Positions 7,500 to 16,683 of a stretch of DNA of 64,000 bases are shown one piece after another. This DNA is from Bradyrhizobium sp. BR13661 (GTDB lineage Bacteria; Pseudomonadota; Alphaproteobacteria; Rhizobiales; Xanthobacteraceae). Under the pieces are notes generated by a model, which was not told where the DNA came from, made no database searches, and was given only the letters and a program-made list of their open reading frames with translations. Position 1 is the first letter of the stretch. Every line of letters begins with the position of its first letter. The position numbers were made by a program, and so were the translations under genes. The DNA lies in the NCBI RefSeq assembly GCF_029892425.1, contig NZ_JARXWB010000032.1, positions 1 to 64,000 of the forward strand, written 5' to 3'.

Positions 7500-8042
7500 A
7501 TGACCGACCAGCATTTTGCCCTGTTCGACACCAGGATCGGCCTCTGCGCCATCGCCTGGGGCCCGCGCGGCATCAACGGCACGCAGCTCCCGATGGGCGG
7601 TGAGCAGAAGATCCGCACCCGCATCAGCCAGCGCCACACCGACGCTACCGAAGCCGAACCGACGGCCGAGGTGCAGCAGGCGATCGACCGCATGACAAAA
7701 TTGCTTGCGGGCGAGCCCGATGACCTCACCGATATCGAGCTCGATCTCGACGGCGTGCCCGACTTCAACCGCGGCGTCTATGAAATCACGCGCGCGATAC
7801 CGCCCGGCAAGACCATCACCTATGGCGACATCGCCAAGCGCCTCGGCGGCGTCCAGCTCTCGCGCGACGTCGGCCAGGCGCTCGGACACAATCCTTGCCC
7901 GATCGTCGTGCCCTGCCATCGCGTGCTTGCGGCCGGGAACAAGCCCGGCGGCTTCTCGGCCAACGGCGGTGTGGTGACGAAGCTGAAGATGCTCGAGATC
8001 GAGGGTGCGCTGGTGAACCACACGCCGAGCTTGTTTGATTGA
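7500..8042 (+). CDS. ogt: Methylated-DNA--[protein]-cysteine S-methyltransferase
   Basis: 180 aa. Repairs O6-alkylguanine by suicidal alkyl transfer to Cys139 in the PCHRV motif, followed by the family's substrate-binding segment (NKPGGFSANGGVVTKLKMLEIEG). The DNA-binding helix region (YGDIAKRLGGVQLSRDVGQALGHNP) precedes it. The start at 7500 gives the usual N-terminal domain length. Convergent with the acyl-CoA synthetase, 3 bp between stops. Confidence 0.88.
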   Translation: MTDQHFALFDTRIGLCAIAWGPRGINGTQLPMGGEQKIRTRISQRHTDATEAEPTAEVQQAIDRMTKLLAGEPDDLTDIELDLDGVPDFNRGVYEITRAIPPGKTITYGDIAKRLGGVQLSRDVGQALGHNPCPIVVPCHRVLAAGNKPGGFSANGGVVTKLKMLEIEGALVNHTPSLFD

Positions 8043-8045
8043 GCG

Positions 8046-9589
8046 TTAAATCTTCGCCGCCGTCTTCGGCCAATACCGATCGCGCAGATGCCGCTTCACC
8101 AGCTTCCCCGTCGGCGTGCGCGGTAGCTCGGCTTCGAAATCGATCGAGCGCGGGCATTTGATCGCCGACAGGCGCGTCTTGCAGTAGGCGATCAGGTCTG
8201 CTTCCAGCGCCTTGCCGGCGCGATTCATGTCGTGCGGCTGCACCACCGCCTTCACCTCTTCGCCCATCTCCTCGTTCGGCACGCCGAACACCGCGACGTC
8301 GGCGATGTCGGGGTGGGTGATGAGGACGTCCTCGGTCTCCTGCGGATAGATGTTCACCCCGCCGGAGATGATCATGTAGGACTTGCGATCGGTGAGAACA
8401 GGAAGCCGTCCTTGTCGAGATAGCCGACGTCGCCGAGCGTCGACCAGCCCTTGGCATTGTAGGCCTTCTTCGTCTTTTCAGGGTCGTTGTGATAGGTGAA
8501 AGCGGGCGCATCGGCGAAATAGACGGTGCCGATTTCGCCGACAGGCCGCTCCTCGTCGTTCTCGTCTAGGATCTTGATCTTGCCGACCACGGCGCGGCCG
8601 ACGCTGCCGCGATGCTCCAGCCATTGTTGCGAGTTGCAGACGGTGACGCCGTTGCCTTCCGAGCCCGCGTAATACTCGATCAGGATCGGCCCCCACCATT
8701 CGATCATCTTCGCCTTGACGTCGACCGGGCAGGGCGCGGCGGCGTGGATCGCGCCCTTCAGCGTCGAGACGTCGTATTTCGCGCGGATCTCGCCGGGCAG
8801 CTTCAGCATGCGCACGAACATGGTCGGCACGAGCTGGGACTGCGTGACCTTGTATTTCTCGACGAGCCTCAGAAATTCCTCGGCGTCAAAATGCTCCATG
8901 ATGATCGAGGTGCCACCGAGCACGACAGCCATCATGTTGAAGCGCAGCGGAGCCGCATGATAGAGCGGCGCTGGCGACAGATATGTGCTCTCGGCATTCA
9001 TGCCGCACATGTCGGCACAGAGCACGCGCAGGAACGCGTTGGGCACGTCGATCTTGTTGCCTTCGAACGCCTTCTTGATTCCCTTCGGTCGACCGGTGGT
9101 CCCCGACGAATACAGCATGTCGTAGCCGGCGACTTCGTCCGCAATCGGCGTTTTGGGCTGCGCGGCCACTTCCTTGTCGTAGGAGCGGAAGCCGGGCAGG
9201 GGCTCGTCGACCATGTAGAAGATCGGCTCGCCCGGCGCACCCTTGACCAGGTCCTTGATCTGGTCGACGCATTTCGGCGTGGTGATCACGACCTTGGCGC
9301 CGCAATCGCCGATGATGTAGTCGATCTCGTCCTGCTTCAAATAGCGGCTGATCGCGGTGTAGTAGAGCCCGCTGCGTTGTGCCGCCCAGCAGATCTCCAT
9401 GAACGCGAGCCGATTTTCCATCAGTAGCACGATGTGGTCGCCGGCCTTCAGGCCGAGCGAACGGAACAGGTGTGCGCCCTGGTTCGAGAGCTCGTCGAGC
9501 TCGCGATAGGTGATTGCCTTGCCAGTCCCTGCCATCTGGTAGGCGATCTTGTCAGGCGTGGTTCTGGCGTAGACGGACGGGTGGGTCAT
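8046..9589 (-). pseudogene. Acyl-CoA synthetase (AMP-binding), interrupted by a one-base frameshift
   Basis: Start at 9589 (MTHPSVYARTTPDKIAYQ) with a GAGGA ribosome site. The adenylation domain is intact: YSSGTTGRPKGIKKA P-loop, EYYAGSEGNG, WSTLGDVGYLDKDGFLF. Right after DGFLF the frame runs into SPIASPT and a stop, while the next frame continues with the expected TDRKSYMIISGGVNIYPQE hinge and the whole C-terminal domain (PTGKLVKRHLRDRYW) to 8046. One base is missing near 8395-8397, where CTGTTC-CTC would be expected. Either a true inactivating deletion, which would abolish the C-terminal lid, or a sequencing error. It would activate a carboxylic acid for the thiolase and dehydrogenases in this cluster. 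Confidence 0.8.
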
Positions 9590-9604
9590 GGCGGTTCCTC
9601 GAAT

Positions 9605-9672
9605 GTGCGAATGGCGAGTAGCGAGTGGCGAATAGGGCCACCCCACTCACCATTCGCAACTCGCTATTCGCT
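9605..9672. repeat. Imperfect palindromic repeat, family D
   Basis: GCGAATGGCGAGTAGCGAGT..CGAATAG and its near-complement further right (CACCATTCGCAACTCGCTATTCGC) form an imperfect hairpin between the thiolase stop and the acyl-CoA synthetase start. It probably forms a long stem in RNA; no coding content. Confidence 0.65.
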
Positions 9673-9680
9673 TCTTCTCG

Positions 9681-10853
9681 TTACAGCCGCTCCACGATCG
9701 TGACGTTGGCCATGCCGCCGCCTTCGCACATGGTCTGGAGACCATAGCGCTTGCCGCGCTGGTGCAGGGCGTGAACCAGCGTCGTCATCAGCTTGGTGCC
9801 GGAGCCGCCGAGCGGATGGCCGAGCGCGATCGCACCGCCATTGACGTTGAGGCGATCAGGATCGGCGCCGGTGGTCTTGAGCCAGCCTGTTGGAACCGAG
9901 GCAAAGGCTTCGTTGACCTCGAACAGGTCGATGTCGCCGATCTTCATGCCGGCCTTTTCCAGCGCCTTCTTGGTGGCGTGCAGCGGCGCGTCCAGCATGA
10001 TGACGGGATCACCGCCGGTCATGGTCATGTGGTGGACGCGCGCAAGCGGCTTCACGCCGAGCTGCTTGAGGCCGCGCTCGTTGACGACCATCACGCCGGA
10101 GGCGCCGTCGCAGATCTGGCTGGCGCTGGCCGCAGTCAGCTTGCCGTTCTCGGCGATCAGCTTGACGCCCTTGATGCCTTCGAGCGTAGCGTCGAAGCGG
10201 ATGCCTTCGTCGATGTGGTGGGTGTCCCTGCTGCCGTCGGCTCTGACGATCTCGAGCGGCACGATTTCCTTCTTGAAGTGACCGGCTTGCGTCGCCGCGA
10301 TCGCGCGCTGGTGGCTGTTGTAGGAGTACTCGTCGAGATCATCCTTCGACAGGCCGTACTTCTCGGCCATCATCTCGGCGCCGGTGAACTGGCTGAACAC
10401 GATGTTCGGATATCTCGCCTCGATGCCCGGGCTCTTGTAGTTGCCAAAGCCGTTCTTGGCCGGAAGCTGGGACGACAGGCCCATCGGCACGCGCGTCATC
10501 GATTCCACCCCTGCCGCGATCACCACGTCCATGGTGCCGGACATCACGGCTTGCGCGGCGAAGTGCAGCGCCTGCTGCGAGGATCCGCACTGACGGTCGA
10601 TCGAGGTGCCCGGCACGCTCTCCGGCAGCTTCGAGGCCATGATCGCGTTGCGCGCGACGTTGTTGGACTGTTCGCCGACCTGCATCACGCAGCCCATGAT
10701 CACGTCCTCGACCAGAGCGGGATCGACCTTGGTGCGATCGACCAATTCGTCCAGCACCTTGGCGGCGAGATCGGCCGGATGCCAGCCGGCGAGGCGGCCC
10801 CCCTTGCGCCCGCCCGCGGTACGCGCAGCGGCGACGATGTAAGCCTCGGCCAT
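9681..10853 (-). CDS. Acetyl-CoA acetyltransferase / 3-ketoacyl-CoA thiolase
   Basis: 390 aa from 10853, with GGGAGAG upstream; an extra in-frame codon lies at 10868. The thiolase triad is complete: Cys89 (DRQCGSSQ), His346 (GHPLGGSG) and Cys376 (MCEGGG). Cleaves 3-ketoacyl-CoA with CoA, or runs in reverse to condense acetyl-CoA. It belongs with the ligase downstream and the SDR/hydratase/dehydrogenase genes to the right, which together give a complete beta-oxidation set. Divergent from the TetR regulator. Confidence 0.9.
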   Translation of the reverse strand: MAEAYIVAAARTAGGRKGGRLAGWHPADLAAKVLDELVDRTKVDPALVEDVIMGCVMQVGEQSNNVARNAIMASKLPESVPGTSIDRQCGSSQQALHFAAQAVMSGTMDVVIAAGVESMTRVPMGLSSQLPAKNGFGNYKSPGIEARYPNIVFSQFTGAEMMAEKYGLSKDDLDEYSYNSHQRAIAATQAGHFKKEIVPLEIVRADGSRDTHHIDEGIRFDATLEGIKGVKLIAENGKLTAASASQICDGASGVMVVNERGLKQLGVKPLARVHHMTMTGGDPVIMLDAPLHATKKALEKAGMKIGDIDLFEVNEAFASVPTGWLKTTGADPDRLNVNGGAIALGHPLGGSGTKLMTTLVHALHQRGKRYGLQTMCEGGGMANVTIVERL

Positions 10854-10913
10854 TTCGGTCTCTCCCATGATTGTTCTGAATTGGGTTGTCGGGGTTTTAA
10901 GGGGCGCGCTATC

Positions 10914-10935
10914 GTTTAGTCAATCGATCAATTAA
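10914..10935. promoter_or_regulatory. Candidate TetR operator between thiolase and tetR
   Basis: The intergenic stretch TTAGTCAATCGATCAATTAA is an imperfect dyad around ATCGAT with AT-rich arms, in an otherwise GC-rich region and midway between divergent genes. Local TetR regulators usually bind such a site. Seen by eye only; symmetry is partial. Confidence 0.35.
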
Positions 10936-11003
10936 CTCTTGTGGGGAGGCGCTGCTTGGGCTTATCTGCGGCCCGCCTCAAGCGGCGAGAGCAAGGGATC
11001 TCC

Positions 11004-11663
11004 GTGAATACCAGCGTACCGAACAGGCTCCCCAGCGGAAAGAATTCCACGGCAGAGAAATTGCTCGTGGCCGCCAGCGAGCTGATGATCGAACGCTCCT
11101 CGATCGAGATCTCGCTCTCCGACATCGCGCAGAAGTCCGGCGCGAATGCCGCGCTGGTCAAATATCACTTCGGCAACAAGGACGGCCTGCTGCTGGCGCT
11201 GCTCGCGCGCGATGCCGCGACCGAAATGTCCAATCTCGAATATCTTTTGGCGCAGCAGATCACCTCGACCGCGAAGCTGAAGCTGCATATCGCCGGCATC
11301 ATCCGCGCCTATCACCGGTTCCCCTACATGAACCGGCTGATCCACTATCTCCTGCACGAGAGCGCTGCCGGCTCCGCCGACGAAGTCTCGAAATTCTTTG
11401 TCGCGCCGCTACTCGACTTTCATCGCCGGCTCCTTGCAGAAGGCGTCAGCCGTGGCGAATTCCGCCCAACCGATCCGGTGTTGTTCTACACCAGCCTGAT
11501 CGGCGCCTGCGATCACCTGTTCTTCGGCCGGCACGCGATGTCTCGCGCGACCGGCGTCGGCCCGGTCACCGACGACGTCTGCCGGCAATACATCAAACAT
11601 ATGGAAACGCTGATTTGCGGCGGCATCCTCACGCAAGCCGAGGAAGCAGTCGCGGCCGGATAA
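11004..11663 (+). CDS. TetR/AcrR-family transcriptional regulator
   Basis: 219 aa from GTG 11004 (ribosome-site-like CAAGGGA upstream); a GTG at 10941 would extend it by 21 residues. N-terminal HTH is clear: ASELMIERSSIEISLSDIAQKSGANAALVKYHFGNKDGLLLALLA. The C-terminal ligand domain resembles regulators of fatty-acid or acyl-CoA catabolism (YHRFPYMNRLIHYLLHES). Its position, divergent from thiolase and upstream of SDR, hydratase and ligase, suggests it represses the catabolic cluster until an acyl-CoA binds. Confidence 0.85.
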   Translation: MNTSVPNRLPSGKNSTAEKLLVAASELMIERSSIEISLSDIAQKSGANAALVKYHFGNKDGLLLALLARDAATEMSNLEYLLAQQITSTAKLKLHIAGIIRAYHRFPYMNRLIHYLLHESAAGSADEVSKFFVAPLLDFHRRLLAEGVSRGEFRPTDPVLFYTSLIGACDHLFFGRHAMSRATGVGPVTDDVCRQYIKHMETLICGGILTQAEEAVAAG

Positions 11664-11718
11664 TCCGGCCATCACTCTCAAGTCTAGAGAAGAAACGTCC
11701 AAGGAAAGGTAGCCTGTC

Positions 11719-12477
11719 ATGGAATTGAAAGACGTAGCCGTTCTCATCACGGGTGGTGGCTCGGGTCTCGGCGAAGCGACCGCTCGCGCCATGGCCGCCA
11801 AGGGCGCCAAGATCGGCGTCATCGACCAGAACAAAGCCAATGCCGAGAAAGTCGCGGCCGAAGTGAAGGGCGTCGCACTCCATGCCGACGTCACCAGCGA
11901 GGAGCAGATCAAGGCCGCGATCGCGAAGGCTGAAGCCGCGCACGGCGTGGCCCGCGTGCTGATGAACTGCGCCGGCATCGGCGGCTCGCAGCGCATCGTT
12001 GGCCGCGACGGCGTTTATCCGCTCGAAAAGTTTGCCCGCATCATCAACGTCAACCTGATCGGCACCTTCAACTGCCTGCGTCTGTTCGCCGAGCGCCTCG
12101 TCACGATTGAGCCGATCGGTGAAGAGCGCGGGGTCATCATCAACACGGCCTCGGTTGCCGCATACGAAGGCCAGATCGGCCAGATCGCTTACTCGGCGTC
12201 GAAGGGTGGCGTCGTCGGCCTGACGCTGCCGGCCGCGCGTGACCTCGCCAGCCAGAAGATTCGCGTCAACACCATCGCACCCGGCCTGTTCTTCACGCCG
12301 CTGCTGATGGGTCTCAACGAGGAAGCCCGCAAGAGCCTCGGCGCCCAGGTTCCGCATCCCTCGCGCCTCGGCGATGCCAAGGAATACGGCGCGCTCGCCG
12401 TCCACATCGTCGAGAACGCCATGCTCAACGGCGAGACCATCCGCCTCGACGGCGCAATCCGTATGGCTCCGCGGTAA
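11719..12477 (+). CDS. SDR-family dehydrogenase, 3-hydroxyacyl-CoA dehydrogenase type 2-like
   Basis: 252 aa. NAD-binding TGGGSGLG (11-18), NCAG motif, and catalytic Ser145, Tyr158 and Lys162 (YSASKGG). The sequence (IAPGLFFTPLLMGLNEEARKSLGAQVPHPSRLGD) resembles type 2 3-hydroxyacyl-CoA dehydrogenases that oxidise 3-hydroxyacyl-CoA, including branched 2-methyl forms. It fits between the enoyl-CoA hydratase and thiolase steps. Ribosome site AGGAAAGG upstream. Confidence 0.85.
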   Translation: MELKDVAVLITGGGSGLGEATARAMAAKGAKIGVIDQNKANAEKVAAEVKGVALHADVTSEEQIKAAIAKAEAAHGVARVLMNCAGIGGSQRIVGRDGVYPLEKFARIINVNLIGTFNCLRLFAERLVTIEPIGEERGVIINTASVAAYEGQIGQIAYSASKGGVVGLTLPAARDLASQKIRVNTIAPGLFFTPLLMGLNEEARKSLGAQVPHPSRLGDAKEYGALAVHIVENAMLNGETIRLDGAIRMAPR

Positions 12478-12491
12478 GCGATGCCCTTCTT

Positions 12492-12632
12492 ACCCTCCCC
12501 TGGAGGGGGAGGGTCGGCGCGAAGCGCCGGGGTGGGGTGATCCCTCCACTCGGGCAGTGTTCGTTGGGGAGAGACCGTCACCCCACCCCGCTCGCGCTGC
12601 GCGCGATCGACCCTCCCCCTCCAGGGGAGGGT
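12492..12632. repeat. Dispersed palindromic repeat, family C
   Basis: Long inverted repeat: CCCTCCCCTGGAGGGGGAGGG at the left is mirrored by CCCTCCCCCTCCAGGGGAGGG at the right, with an inner GGGGTGGGGTGA / TCACCCCACCCC pair. It lies between the SDR and hydratase genes. Such elements are mobile REP-like sequences in rhizobia. A solo arm (CCCTCCAGGGGAGGG) occurs at 58913-58927. Confidence 0.82.
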
Positions 12633-12665
12633 GGCAGTCCGGCTCACGACGATGTGCGAGGCCTT

Positions 12666-13472
12666 ATGTCCCAACCGCTGCTGATCGAGCATGACGACGG
12701 CGTCGACCGGGTGACGCTCAATCGTCCTGACAGCCTCAATGCGCTCGATCCCGCGCTGATCGATGCGCTCACCATTTATTTCCAGGGGCTCCAGCGCAAC
12801 CGCGATACGCGCGTGGTCGTGCTCCGGGGCGCCGGCAAAAACTTTTGTGCCGGCCTCGACCTCAAGGCCGCGATGGCGCGCCGTGCCGGCCAGCAGGAAC
12901 CGCCCGGCGTCACCGAGTCCTTGGACTCGCAACGTCGCATCGCCGACATCGTGATGTTGATGCGGCGCTGTCCGCAGCCGATCCTGTCGCTGGTGCAGGG
13001 CGCGGCGGCCGGCGGTGGCTTTGCGCTGGCGCTCGCTTCCGACATTCGCATCGCGACCAGATCGGCGCGGATGAACTGCGCCTTTATCAAGCTTGGCCTT
13101 GGCGGCTGCGACATCGGCACCAGCTACTTTCTGCCGCGGCTCGTCGGCGTCTCAGTTGCCTCTGAACTCATCCTTACCGGGCGTTTCATCGGCGCCGAGC
13201 GCGCGCTCGCGGTCGGGCTGGTCTCCGAGGTCGTCGACGAAGACAAGCTCGATGCCGCGGCCGAGCCTTATGTCGACGCGATGATGATGGCCTCGCCAGT
13301 GGGACTGCGTCTCTCAAAGGAATGTCTCAACATGAGCGTCGATGCGGGATCTCTGGAAGCTGTCATCGCGATGGAGGACCGCAACCAGGTCCTGTGCAGC
13401 CGCTCCGAGGAATTTTCGGAAGGCATCAGGGCCTTCCTTGAGAAGCGAAAGCCTGTCTATATCAAGCGCTGA
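12666..13472 (+). CDS. Enoyl-CoA hydratase/isomerase (crotonase) family protein
   Basis: 268 aa from ATG 12666; any upstream in-frame start would be translated out of the family C repeat. Crotonase landmarks: GAGKNFCAGLDLKAA oxyanion segment, GAAAGGGFALALASDIRIA second oxyanion loop, and KLGLGGCDIGTSYFLPRLVG. The hydratase Glu/Glu pair is not obvious: Asp replaces Glu in GGCDIG, typical of isomerase or unassigned crotonases. It hydrates or isomerises an enoyl-CoA in this cluster. Confidence 0.85.
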   Translation: MSQPLLIEHDDGVDRVTLNRPDSLNALDPALIDALTIYFQGLQRNRDTRVVVLRGAGKNFCAGLDLKAAMARRAGQQEPPGVTESLDSQRRIADIVMLMRRCPQPILSLVQGAAAGGGFALALASDIRIATRSARMNCAFIKLGLGGCDIGTSYFLPRLVGVSVASELILTGRFIGAERALAVGLVSEVVDEDKLDAAAEPYVDAMMMASPVGLRLSKECLNMSVDAGSLEAVIAMEDRNQVLCSRSEEFSEGIRAFLEKRKPVYIKR

Positions 13473-13515
13473 ACAACGAAGATCCGCAAAGGACGATAAT
13501 TCCGGGAGACGCAAA

Positions 13516-15387
13516 ATGAGTGGAAGCGCGGCGGCGGTGCTGGCAAAGCCCGCCTTTCGCAAGGTCGAGTGGCTGGCGCGCGACATCGATGTCGAGCGGC
13601 GTAGCGACGGCACCGTGTTGCTGAAGTCGCGCATTCCGCTGCAGGCTTACGAGACCCATCTTCCGGCCTCGCTCGCGAAATGGGCGAAGGAAGCACCGGA
13701 ACGCATCTGGCTGGCGCAGCGTGGTGGTCTCAACCGCGAATGGCGAAAGGTGTCATATGGCGAGGCCAAGCGCACCGTGGATGCGCTCACTCAAGCGCTG
13801 CTCAACCTTAGGCTCGATGGACGCCCGGTCGCGATCCTGTCCGGCAATTCGATCGAGCACGCGCTGATGACGCAGGCCGCGATGCAGGCGCGTGTCCCTG
13901 CGGCGCCGGTGTCGCCGGCCTACTCGCTGATGAGCCACGATCACGTCAAACTGAAGTACCTGTTCGACCTGATCAAGCCGGCCGTGGTGATGGTGCAGGA
14001 CGGCCCGGCCTTCGAGAAGGCGCTGAAAGCGCTCGATCTCGACGGCGTCACCGTCGTTCACGTCGTGCCGCCCTGCGAGGGCATCAAGAGCGTCAGCTTT
14101 GCCGAGCTCGCGGCGACGCCGATGACCAAGGATGTCGATGCTTCGATCGCTGAGATCACGCCCGACACCGTCGGCAAGCTGCTGTTCACGTCGGGTTCAA
14201 CCGGCATGCCCAAGGCCGTCATCAATACGCAACGCATGATGTGCGCCAATGCGGCGATGATGATGCAGGTGCGGCCGCGCACGCCCGGCGGCCCGTTGCC
14301 GGTGGTGCTCGACTGGATGCCCTGGAACCACACCATGGGCGGCAATGCCGCGTTCCACCCCGTGCTGGTCGACGGCGGCACGCTCTATATCGACGACGGT
14401 CGGCCGATGCCGGGCCAGCTCGAGGAAACCATCAAGAACCTGCGCGAGATCTCGCCGACCTATTACGCCAACGTGCCGGCCGGTTACGCCGCGCTTGCGG
14501 CGGCGATGGAGAAGGACGACGCGCTCTGCCGGTCCTTCTTCAAGAACCTCTCGATCATGGCCTATGGCGGTGCGCGGCTGCCGGACGATCTCTATGATCG
14601 CATGCAGACTCTCGCTGTGAAAACCACCGGCGAGCGGATCGTGTTCTACACCGGCTGGGGCTCGACCGAGACCGCGCCGACGTCCACCGGCACCTATTGG
14701 GACACCGAACGCGTCGGCCTGATCGGCCTGCCGTTCCCCGGCGTCGAATTGAAGATGGTGCCGTGCGGCGCGAAATACGAGCTACGCCTGCGTGGCGTCA
14801 ACGTCACGCCCGGCTATTTCGGCCAGCCTGAACTCACCAGGAAGATGTTCGACGAGGAAGGTTTTTACTGCATCGGCGACGCCGGCATCTTCGTTGACGA
14901 TGCCGATCCGGTGAAGGGTATCATCTTCGCTGGTCGCGTCGTCGAGGACTTCAAGCTGACGACCGGCACCTTCGTGCATGTCGGTTCGCTCCGCACCGAT
15001 GCGATCGCGGCTGCGACGCCGGTCGTGCATGACGCGCTGGTCGCGGGGCAGGATCGCGCCTTCATCGGTCTGCTCGCCTGGCCGAACCTCCACGCCTGCC
15101 GCCAACTGGTCGGCAATCCCGACCTCAGTTTCGAGGAGGCGGTGAAGCATCCCGAGGTGATCGCCTGCTTCAGGCGCGGGCTGCAGGCGCACAACAAGGA
15201 GTGCGAGGGTGCCAGCAGCCGCGTTATTGCCCGCGCAATGCTGATGGCCGAACCTCCTTCGATCGACGGCAATGAGCTCACTGACAAAGGCTACATCAAC
15301 CAGCGCGCCGGCCTCGAGCGCCGCGCCATACTGGTCGAACGGCTTTATGCCGACAAGCCGGATCAAGACATCATCCTTCTCAAGTAA
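13516..15387 (+). CDS. Feruloyl-CoA synthase-like acid--CoA ligase
   Basis: 623 aa from ATG 13516. AMP-binding P-loop LLFTSGSTGMPKAV, acceptor region YTGWGSTETAPTST, and a divergent C-terminal domain. The length and the N-terminal KVEWLARDIDVERRSDGTVLLKSRIPL segment are those of proteins annotated as feruloyl-CoA synthase. It would convert a hydroxycinnamate or similar aryl acid to its CoA ester, feeding the adjacent hydratase and dehydrogenases. The exact substrate is inferred; other aryl or steroid-side-chain acids are possible. Confidence 0.72.
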   Translation: MSGSAAAVLAKPAFRKVEWLARDIDVERRSDGTVLLKSRIPLQAYETHLPASLAKWAKEAPERIWLAQRGGLNREWRKVSYGEAKRTVDALTQALLNLRLDGRPVAILSGNSIEHALMTQAAMQARVPAAPVSPAYSLMSHDHVKLKYLFDLIKPAVVMVQDGPAFEKALKALDLDGVTVVHVVPPCEGIKSVSFAELAATPMTKDVDASIAEITPDTVGKLLFTSGSTGMPKAVINTQRMMCANAAMMMQVRPRTPGGPLPVVLDWMPWNHTMGGNAAFHPVLVDGGTLYIDDGRPMPGQLEETIKNLREISPTYYANVPAGYAALAAAMEKDDALCRSFFKNLSIMAYGGARLPDDLYDRMQTLAVKTTGERIVFYTGWGSTETAPTSTGTYWDTERVGLIGLPFPGVELKMVPCGAKYELRLRGVNVTPGYFGQPELTRKMFDEEGFYCIGDAGIFVDDADPVKGIIFAGRVVEDFKLTTGTFVHVGSLRTDAIAAATPVVHDALVAGQDRAFIGLLAWPNLHACRQLVGNPDLSFEEAVKHPEVIACFRRGLQAHNKECEGASSRVIARAMLMAEPPSIDGNELTDKGYINQRAGLERRAILVERLYADKPDQDIILLK

Positions 15388-15414
15388 TCGACCTCATCAA
15401 CACGGGTACGCGCC

Positions 15415-16542
15415 ATGAATTTCGATTTCTCCGACGACCAGAAGCAGCTCCGGGACCAGGCGCGAAAATTCCTCGCCGAGAAGTGCTCGCCCAAGGCGGT
15501 GCGCGTCGTGCTCGACGGCAAGGCTCCTTACGACAAGGAGCTCTGGAAGGGCCTCGCCGAGATGGGCTTCCTCGGTGTCGCAATCCCCGAGGAATTCGGC
15601 GGCGCCGGTGCCGGTCATCTCGAGCTCTGCGTGATTGCGGAAGAGATGGGCCGTGCCAATGCGCCGGTGCCCTTCTCCTCGACGGTTTATCTTGCGGCGG
15701 AAGCGCTGCTGATCGCCGGCAGCGACGCGCAAAAGAAGAAGTGGTTGCCGGCAATTGCCTCGGGTGAGGCGATCGGCACGCTGGCGCTGTTCGAGGGTAA
15801 GGGCAATCCGGCGCCGAAGAACGTCAAGCTGATGGCTACGAATGGCGTGCTCAACGGCGTCAAAAAGCCGGTGGCCGATGGCGCGATCTCCGACTTTGCG
15901 GTGGTCGCCGCGCGCACGGGATCGAGCGGGCGCGACGCCGATATCTCGCTGTTCCTGGTCGACCTCAGGGCCGGCGGTGCCGAGGTGAAGAGCCTGACCA
16001 ATCTCGATCCGACCCGCGGGCAGGCCGAGATCATTTTTAGGGATTGCAAGGCCGAGCCGCTCGGCGCGCCCGGCGAGGGCTGGAGCATTTTGACCCAGGT
16101 GCTCGACCGCGCTGCGGTGCTCTGCGCCTTCGAGCAGGTCGGCGGCTCCGACCGTGCGCTGGAGATGGGCCGCGACTACGCGCTCGACCGCATTGCGTTC
16201 GGCCGCCAGATCGGTTCTTTCCAGGCGGTCAAGCACATGCTCGCCGACATGTATGTCTCGGCGACGCTGGCGCGCTCCAACAGCTATTATGGCGCCTGGG
16301 CGCTCTCGACCAACGCGGCCGAGTTGCCCGAGGCCGCTGCCGCCGCGCGCATCAGCGCGACGCAGGCGTTTCAGCACTGCGCCAAGAACAACATCCAGGT
16401 TCATGGCGGCATGGGCTTCACCTGGGAGTTCGACTGCCACATGTACTACCGCCGCGCCAACGCGATGGCGCTTGGCCTCGGCAGCCTGTCCTACTGGGAA
16501 GACCAGCTGATCGATCGCATGCGCAAGAAGAACGCGGCGTAA
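15415..16542 (+). CDS. Acyl-CoA dehydrogenase (small subunit type)
   Basis: 375 aa. N-terminal helical domain (MNFDFSDDQKQLRDQARKFL), FAD-contact segment ALFEGKGNPAPKN, and C-terminal RIAFGRQIGSFQAVKHMLADMYV and QVHGGMGFTWEFDCHMYYRRA. The middle strand domain is shorter and less conserved than in classical enzymes, as in partner subunits of heteromeric acyl-CoA dehydrogenases. It starts 27 bp after the ligase, so probably the same operon. It differs clearly from the two downstream dehydrogenases, so a heteromer with one of them is plausible. Confidence 0.87.
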   Translation: MNFDFSDDQKQLRDQARKFLAEKCSPKAVRVVLDGKAPYDKELWKGLAEMGFLGVAIPEEFGGAGAGHLELCVIAEEMGRANAPVPFSSTVYLAAEALLIAGSDAQKKKWLPAIASGEAIGTLALFEGKGNPAPKNVKLMATNGVLNGVKKPVADGAISDFAVVAARTGSSGRDADISLFLVDLRAGGAEVKSLTNLDPTRGQAEIIFRDCKAEPLGAPGEGWSILTQVLDRAAVLCAFEQVGGSDRALEMGRDYALDRIAFGRQIGSFQAVKHMLADMYVSATLARSNSYYGAWALSTNAAELPEAAAAARISATQAFQHCAKNNIQVHGGMGFTWEFDCHMYYRRANAMALGLGSLSYWEDQLIDRMRKKNAA

Positions 16543-16550
16543 TGCCGTTG

Positions 16551-16666
16551 GTGTCCCGGACGCGATGCGGCATGCAATGCCGCTTCGCAGAGCCGGGACC
16601 CAGGGGCCGCAATGGACCCCGGATCTGCAGCGCACCACTTCGTGCTGCGCAGCGTCCGGGGAACGA
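16551..16666. repeat. Dispersed palindromic repeat, family A copy 2
   Basis: Begins GTGTCCCGGACGCG and ends GCGTCCGGGGAACG, with the internal GCAGAGCCGGGACCCAGGGG landmark. It lies inside the acyl-CoA dehydrogenase operon, 8 bp after one stop and 18 bp before the next start. Confidence 0.88.
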
Positions 16667-16683
16667 AACCGAGAGATGAGACC

